This document shows, piece by piece, positions 36,649-41,531 of a stretch of 41,531 nt of DNA. Each line of letters opens with the position of its first letter. The first letter of the stretch is position 1. The notes under the pieces are model-generated. The model made no database searches, was not told the origin of the DNA, and worked only from the letters and a program-made list of their open reading frames with translations. The position numbers and the translations under genes are program-made. The stretch is from Bacteroidota bacterium. GTDB lineage: Bacteria; Bacteroidota; Rhodothermia; Rhodothermales; UBA10348. Location of the stretch: contig JAQBZH010000003.1 of NCBI GenBank assembly GCA_027622005.1, forward strand, positions 1-41,531, in the 5' to 3' direction.

Positions 36649-37803
36649 TTGCGCCTTGTTTTCGTTTCCCATTCTTTTTCCCCGAAAGATCGTCCGCTAG
36701 ACAATGTGGGCGGTATGCAGCGAGTAGCCATGGACTTGGACGCTGCTTTGGAGGATATAGCAGCGAGCCCTTCCGCGGCTGATTTCGGCGCCTTTACGTA
36801 CAATAAAATCGTTCTCGAAGCCCGTTGGAAGTGGGTCCACGTATTGGCCGTGCCGTTTCTAATCAAGACCTATTTTCAACTTCTTTTGCTCATTCGGCGT
36901 CGTGAAGTAGACGTGATCCTGTTTTCCAGCATGGTAACCGGAGCGCTGGCAGTCCTTTTGAGAGGTTCTTTGCGAGCTACCGGTGTTCGTGCAGCGGCCA
37001 TTGTTCACGGTCAGGACGTAACTAAACCGGTTCCAGCTTATCAGTCGTTCGTCCCACGGGTGTTCGGCGCGTTGGATTTAGTCCTCCCAGTAAGCGCAGC
37101 GACCGGAGAGGCTTGCGTTGCCCGCGGACTTCCTACTAGCAAACTAGGAGTCGTTCATAACGGGGTAAAATTGGACCGATTTTCGGCATTTGCGTGGCCA
37201 GCAGGGGAACGGTCAGCTCATCCATTCAGATCTGAACTTCCTAAAAATGCCTTTTTACTGGTATCTGTAGGGCGTCAGGTAAAACGCAAAGGATTTGCCT
37301 GGTTTATCAACGAAGTAATGCCCCGATTGCCCGAAAATGTGCATTATTGGCTGGGTGGCGATGGGCCAGAATCTCAACTTATACGCGAAGCCATTGATAC
37401 GAATGGACTACAACACCGCGTAAAATTGCTCGGGCGCCTAGGCGATAGTCAATTGGCTGAGTTGTATCAATCGGCTGACTTGTTTGTGATGCCCAACATT
37501 GAGGTGCCGGGAGATATGGAGGGATTTGGAGTCGTTATGCTTGAAGCCGGCCTGAATGGACTTCCCACCGTTGCAGCACGGCTGGAGGGCATCCGGGAGG
37601 TCATAACCGAGGGCGAAAATGGACATTTTGTAACTACTGAAAATGTCTCAGAATACGTTTCTCTGATAGTAGCACTTGAGGCAGATCGAATTAGATTGGG
37701 AAGGCTTTCCCTTTCTTCGGCACGGCATGTTTCTTTGACTTTTGCATGGGAAACAGTGGCTCGAAATTACCTAAATACGCTTTCCCGAAAGTCTCTAGTT
37801 TAA
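36649..37803 (+). CDS. GT4-family glycosyltransferase
   Basis: A 384-residue GT-B enzyme. The N-terminal half begins LVFVSHSFSPKDRPLDNVGGMQRVA (glycine loop at 19-23) and holds AAIVHGQD (116-123) and LVLPVSAATGEACVARG. The C-terminal half has HNGVKLDRF (170-178), SVGRQVKRKGF (206-216) and the E-x7-E motif in EGFGVVMLE (291-299). It clearly belongs to the glycosyltransferase 4/1 group, and donor and acceptor are unknown. The start is a TTG at 36649, which begins the first beta strand directly. A weak TAGG lies about 11 nt upstream. It lies in a plus-strand run with the MgtA-like gene and the methyltransferase. Confidence 0.92.
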   Translation: MRLVFVSHSFSPKDRPLDNVGGMQRVAMDLDAALEDIAASPSAADFGAFTYNKIVLEARWKWVHVLAVPFLIKTYFQLLLLIRRREVDVILFSSMVTGALAVLLRGSLRATGVRAAAIVHGQDVTKPVPAYQSFVPRVFGALDLVLPVSAATGEACVARGLPTSKLGVVHNGVKLDRFSAFAWPAGERSAHPFRSELPKNAFLLVSVGRQVKRKGFAWFINEVMPRLPENVHYWLGGDGPESQLIREAIDTNGLQHRVKLLGRLGDSQLAELYQSADLFVMPNIEVPGDMEGFGVVMLEAGLNGLPTVAARLEGIREVITEGENGHFVTTENVSEYVSLIVALEADRIRLGRLSLSSARHVSLTFAWETVARNYLNTLSRKSLV

Positions 37804-37836
37804 CAATCGTTAAAGCGTTTAGTCAGACCGTTTTAT

Positions 37837-38652
37837 ATGTCATCCTTTCCAAATCTTAGACACGAAGACACCCGTCGGCTAGTCCTGTCTAGCTCAGCCA
37901 TTTTACTACTTGCAACGGGGGCATCTTTTATCTCCCCATTGGCAGCGGTCTTTGCAACCATTATGGGCGTGTTCGTTGCGGGTAGCTTATTTGTTATGCA
38001 TTACCATCGAGATATGGCCAAGTATAACATTAATCTCGCCGAACACTTTCAGGACTTACAATTTCTACAGTCCCAATTAGACCTTCGGAAGCCGCTTCCC
38101 TATTTATCCGGCTGGTCGGCATCGCCGGCGCTCGCTTCCCGGTTGTACAGTTTGATAGAAGAAAATAAGCCCGCTACCATTTTGGAGTTAGGAAGTGGCG
38201 TTTCAACCGTAGTAATGGCATATGCCATTCAGAAAGTCGGTACGGGAAAGCTTGTATCTATTGATCACGACGAGGAGTATGCCGAAAAGACACGCGCCGA
38301 ACTGAAACGACATCGACTGGACCACCTGGTAGAAGTAATCCACACTCCCTTGGTCATGACGACTACCAAAGGGGGTCCAAAACCGTGGTACGACATATCG
38401 GTCCTCAAGTCTACGACCGATATCAACTTATTGATCATCGATGGTCCGCCGCGCCATACCTGTCAGGATGCTCGCTTGCCAGCCTTTGAACAACTCTCCA
38501 AGCGATTGGCCCCCGGCTGCATCGTAGTCATTGACGACTCATTACGGTCCGATGAGAAACGCAGCTTGGACGCATGGACCATTGATTGCAATAATGACCG
38601 AAGCGAAGACATTCCTTCCGAAAAAGGTGTTAGCGTGCGCTATCTCAATTAG
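37837..38652 (+). CDS. Membrane-anchored class I SAM methyltransferase (Methyltransf_24-like)
   Basis: A 271-residue protein with two N-terminal hydrophobic helices (about 15-33 and 36-54) and a cytoplasmic SAM-dependent methyltransferase domain. Motif I is ILELGSGVSTVVMA (115-128), the acidic SAM-ribose position lies in SIDHDEEYAE (141-150), and LLIIDGPPR (198-206) and VVIDDS (230-235) match the Methyltransf_24 pattern. The ATG start is 33 nt after the GT4 stop, past a small TTTAAC/GTTAAA hairpin at 37799-37814. A glycan or glycolipid substrate is inferred from the neighbours. Its last 8 nt overlap the end of the convergent RND gene. Confidence 0.82.
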   Translation: MSSFPNLRHEDTRRLVLSSSAILLLATGASFISPLAAVFATIMGVFVAGSLFVMHYHRDMAKYNINLAEHFQDLQFLQSQLDLRKPLPYLSGWSASPALASRLYSLIEENKPATILELGSGVSTVVMAYAIQKVGTGKLVSIDHDEEYAEKTRAELKRHRLDHLVEVIHTPLVMTTTKGGPKPWYDISVLKSTTDINLLIIDGPPRHTCQDARLPAFEQLSKRLAPGCIVVIDDSLRSDEKRSLDAWTIDCNNDRSEDIPSEKGVSVRYLN

Positions 38653-41146
38653 AAGCACGGTCTTCCATCCACTGTATCATGGCGGGAAGAAAAAGTAGAG
38701 CGGCAACCAAAGTAGCCCCTATTCCAATGACCGCCAGCATTCCAATGGATTCGAGTCCCGGGTGAAAACTGAGCAGAAGCCCACCAAATCCAACCATCGT
38801 GGTTAAGGAGCCCATTGCGACGTGCTCGCCGGTCGATCGGAGGACCCGCCAAATGGATCCGGGACCTTCTTCTCGATACCGATGCACGAGATGAACCCCC
38901 GCGTCGTTACCGATTCCAAGGACGGCTGGTAGTACGATTAGGTTATAAAAGTTGAGTTTGAGATCGACAAATTCAACGATCAATAACATCCACAAAATTC
39001 CGATTACCAGAGGTAAAAGGGCCAGAGCAGCCCACCTAAAAGTCGAAAAGTTGATCAACATTAAAACCATGACCAGCGTCAATGTGGCGAGGACCATCCA
39101 CGGAGCTTCACGACGCATAAGTTTTAGCATATCGGCGGCTACGAGCGAAGTAGATCCTGCGTGATAAACGGCTCCGCTCTCGGTTTCAATCGAACCTACG
39201 TCTTCAGAAAAAGCAATCGAAGCACGTCCATCGGAAAGCCCAACCGACGGATAAATAATAACAAAATTGCCCAATTCGCCCGTTTTTGAAGTGAATTGCT
39301 TTCTCAAAAATTCGGGGACCTCTTCGAAAGCCAAAACCGAATCGGTACTGGCAGCTCTCTTTAACCGCGCCATATCCTCGTTTTCTTCGAGTTTTAGAAA
39401 CGGATCAGCCAATTTGGCTCGAAGGTCAGATAGAAAACTAAGCCGAGCCTGCTGTGCCTCGGGTGTCATTGGAAACCGATCTTGTAGCGATTCTACTCGG
39501 TTAATGGTCGGAGACAACGTGTCGGCAAGGATCAAATCATTCAATGCATTGGTGATCGGTTGAATCTCCTCTGCCGTATCTACGACCACATAGGCTGGAT
39601 TTCGGCGGCGCTTATCACTATAAACTTTTTTCTCGATTTCATGACGGGCTTCATACTCTTCGTAGGTAGGCTCCAATTCACCAAAGCGATATTCAAAGGA
39701 AACTCGGGGAAGCATTATTACGGCTGCGACCACCGCCAAAAAGCTGAACACCAAAACCGTTCGAGCAGCTGGAAATCGTTTGGGGGTCATAAGCGAAGCG
39801 GTATCAAGGGCCTTTGCTCCAGCTGAGTCCAGATTCAAAAGACGCGCTTTTTCAAACACCGACAACAAAGCAGGCATTACCGTCAACATCGCCACTAAGG
39901 CGAACAAAATGCCTGCCCCCGCTATAAATCCAAACTGGCTAAAGCCCCTAAAGTCGGCCAAAATTAGAACGAACATAGCTAAAGCGGTGGTCGAGGCTCC
40001 GACTGTGATCGCCTGACCCGTACTGGTAAACGTGCTTTCGGCAGCGTCTGTGACGGAAAGGCCCGAAGCCCTTTCTTCCGAATACCTGGCATAAAAATGG
40101 ATTCCGAAATCAATCCCAAGTCCAAACAAAACCAGCCCGAGGGTTGAAGTCATTAAGTTTAGTTCGCCATACGACAAGTAGGCGAGTCCAAACGTCCAGG
40201 AAAGGCTCATTAACAGCGGAAGCCCAATAGTAAGAGCCATAATAGGCATGCGCAGAAATTCCGCGAATAGCACCTTGGGCTGAAATGATCTTCCCGCGCG
40301 AGCGGAATAGGACTTATAGAAGAAAAAGGCCACGACCATCATCAAAACGGTCAGGATTCCCGATGCGAAGGATCCCAGAACATCCTGCTGAATCCTTTGA
40401 ACCTCTATCAACTGCCGCAGGAGGCGGCCAGCCGTCGTGATTTTCATATCAGGTGAAAAGGAAGCCGGATCCAATGCGCCGATCTCTGCTTCTAAGTCTC
40501 GGTAGGCATCTTCAATAAAACGAATGTCTGAGGATGCTTGAACGGGGAAGAACCGGAGCACCATGGTCAAACTATCATCCGAAATAGGGTATTCTTTCGA
40601 AACGATCTCGTTGTATATCGAGGATAGTTCTTCCCCAACCGAATCGGGCTCTGCATCCTCTTCCTCTAAATCGAAATAAAAGGGGGATGCTTCAAGTTTA
40701 GCCTGTTCAATCTTATCGGTTAGCCAGGAATCCAACAGGTCTAATTCCGCCGGGGTAGCGAAATACAGGGCATTGTCCTTTAAAAACTCGGTGTCTTTTC
40801 TAAACTCGACTCTTTGAAAATAAGGCTCGTCATAGCCTTCCCCTTTGAGCGCTAAAACCCTCGGAATGAGTGCCTCTGCAAAGCGCAGATTGGACTCGAA
40901 GGATCCGCTTTCAATAACGACAGAAGCTTCGCTTTCTCCCCCCACCGTCTGGCGGAGGCGTTCGAGCGCCTGAGAACTTGGATAGCTAGGAGGAATGAGG
41001 TTAGCTAGATCCGTGTCGATCTTGAGATTCATGGCTAACCGAATACAGAGCGCCGAAAGAAGAACGGCAACCAATATCACCCAAATCGCGTGGGAAATAA
41101 TTCCGCGGATGAAAGGCCTCAAGCGTTCGAATAATCGATGCATCAT
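38645..41146 (-). CDS. RND/MMPL-family transporter (HpnN-like)
   Basis: An 833-residue inner-membrane protein with the duplicated RND layout. It has a first helix (about 13-38), a periplasmic domain (about 40-255), a block of five to six helices (about 258-430), a second first-helix (about 460-480), a second periplasmic domain and a final helix block (about 680-825). The fourth-helix motifs carry the proton-relay Asp: GIDFGIHFYARY (344-355, Asp346) and GNDAGVHLVHRYREE (746-760, Asp748). The single-chain form without partner genes resembles MmpL/HpnN lipid exporters rather than AcrB pumps. Cargo is unknown, and the adjacent glycosyltransferases suggest a lipid or glycolipid. The ATG ATG start is clear. 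Confidence 0.9.
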   Translation of the reverse strand: MMHRLFERLRPFIRGIISHAIWVILVAVLLSALCIRLAMNLKIDTDLANLIPPSYPSSQALERLRQTVGGESEASVVIESGSFESNLRFAEALIPRVLALKGEGYDEPYFQRVEFRKDTEFLKDNALYFATPAELDLLDSWLTDKIEQAKLEASPFYFDLEEEDAEPDSVGEELSSIYNEIVSKEYPISDDSLTMVLRFFPVQASSDIRFIEDAYRDLEAEIGALDPASFSPDMKITTAGRLLRQLIEVQRIQQDVLGSFASGILTVLMMVVAFFFYKSYSARAGRSFQPKVLFAEFLRMPIMALTIGLPLLMSLSWTFGLAYLSYGELNLMTSTLGLVLFGLGIDFGIHFYARYSEERASGLSVTDAAESTFTSTGQAITVGASTTALAMFVLILADFRGFSQFGFIAGAGILFALVAMLTVMPALLSVFEKARLLNLDSAGAKALDTASLMTPKRFPAARTVLVFSFLAVVAAVIMLPRVSFEYRFGELEPTYEEYEARHEIEKKVYSDKRRRNPAYVVVDTAEEIQPITNALNDLILADTLSPTINRVESLQDRFPMTPEAQQARLSFLSDLRAKLADPFLKLEENEDMARLKRAASTDSVLAFEEVPEFLRKQFTSKTGELGNFVIIYPSVGLSDGRASIAFSEDVGSIETESGAVYHAGSTSLVAADMLKLMRREAPWMVLATLTLVMVLMLINFSTFRWAALALLPLVIGILWMLLIVEFVDLKLNFYNLIVLPAVLGIGNDAGVHLVHRYREEGPGSIWRVLRSTGEHVAMGSLTTMVGFGGLLLSFHPGLESIGMLAVIGIGATLVAALLFLPAMIQWMEDRASN

Positions 41147-41243
41147 AGCTTAGTTCACAACGTTAAATTGGTCATTACCATCGTACGGCTAACAAACGAA
41201 AAACGAAGATTAACCTTCAATCCAATCGAGTGCCGACAGCGAT

Positions 41244-41341
41244 CCTTCGAACACCGCCTGTCTTCCTTCGAACACCGCCAGCCTTCCATCGAACATCGCC
41301 AGTCTTCCTTCGAACACCGCCAGCCTTCCATCGAACATCGA
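41244..41341. repeat. Tandem repeat array, 21-bp unit, about 4.7 copies
   Basis: Units begin at 41244, 41265, 41286, 41307 and 41328. Two versions occur in the order A, A, B, A, B: A is CCTTCGAACACCGCCAGCCTT (or close) and B has CCATCGAACATCG. Units abut with no spacers. The last copy's TCGAACAT (41331-41338) can pair with ATGTTCGA (41353-41360). The array lies about 100 nt upstream of the RND gene. Because the unit is 21 nt it is open in several frames, but it reads as low-complexity peptide. The rest of 41147-41531 holds no gene I can support, and an ATG at 41518 could begin one beyond the window. Confidence 0.9.
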
Positions 41342-41531
41342 TTGCGTTGGTAATGTTCGATTTGAGAGCCTGAAATTGTGGATTGATCGGGAAAACAGTC
41401 CTGCAAGTCTCGGAATTCCAACAAAATCTCCCGATTTTACGGGTGGTGGATGGGTAGACCCTATTTATTTCCTCCTCAAACCGTTTAACCGACACTTACT
41501 AGACGCGCCTGACATTCATGAACTCCAATCC

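Noticed and set aside
41155-41495. Minus-strand open frames over the 21-bp repeat array
   Set aside because: They exist because the unit is a multiple of three. The peptides are repeats of about seven residues (RCSMEGW-like) with no ribosome site and no family resemblance, and they begin outside any operon.

Overview
The window is one continuous piece of bacterial chromosome with about 31 protein genes and no visible rRNA, tRNA, transposase, phage gene or CRISPR array. FtsZ has the form seen in the Rhodothermota/Balneolota branch of the Bacteroidota (FCB) group. The dcw gene order lacks murF and ddl, FtsI carries a C-terminal PASTA domain, MurE has the DNPR motif for meso-diaminopimelate, and there is a BatA-type von Willebrand protein. 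Together these point to a Gram-negative-type, probably marine, Rhodothermota-like organism. The taxon is inferred from family resemblance only.

Region 1 (165-15534, all minus) is a complete, compact division and cell wall (dcw) operon, transcribed mraZ-rsmH-ftsL-ftsI-murE-mraY-murD-ftsW-murG-murC-ftsQ-ftsA-ftsZ. Many junctions are 3-nt gaps or ATGA/GTGA overlaps. It makes the cytoplasmic and lipid-linked peptidoglycan precursors, the septal synthase pair FtsW/FtsI and the FtsA/FtsZ ring. A 422-nt leader (15535-15956) holds a candidate sigma70-like promoter and TGGGG repeats with a 10-bp period that look like MraZ operators.

Region 2 (15957-25614, minus) carries pyrG behind a structured leader. 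Next is gyrB followed by three surface-glycan genes (GT2, GT4, membrane-anchored methyltransferase). Last come a CBS-CBS-ACT-like protein, and hflX overlapping a small membrane protein.

Region 3 (25716-34114) has a BatA/vWA membrane protein divergent from uvrA, a secreted DUF3047 protein, a GT2, and a two-gene membrane unit (HTTM-like protein plus a single-pass partner).

Region 4 (34115-41531) looks like a glycolipid or envelope module. It contains a polytopic protein resembling LPG-synthase/UPF0104 membrane domains, two GT4 enzymes, a membrane-anchored methyltransferase and a convergent RND/MMPL-family transporter. A short tandem-repeat array lies at each end (19-bp units at 34248-34338, 21-bp units at 41244-41341), and the two units share a GAACAC core. 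Eight genes appear to start with TTG, a high proportion.

I did not find a clear new defence or mobile system. The least explained items are the two related minisatellites, the MraZ-like operator sets, the pyrG leader structure and the HTTM-partner pair.
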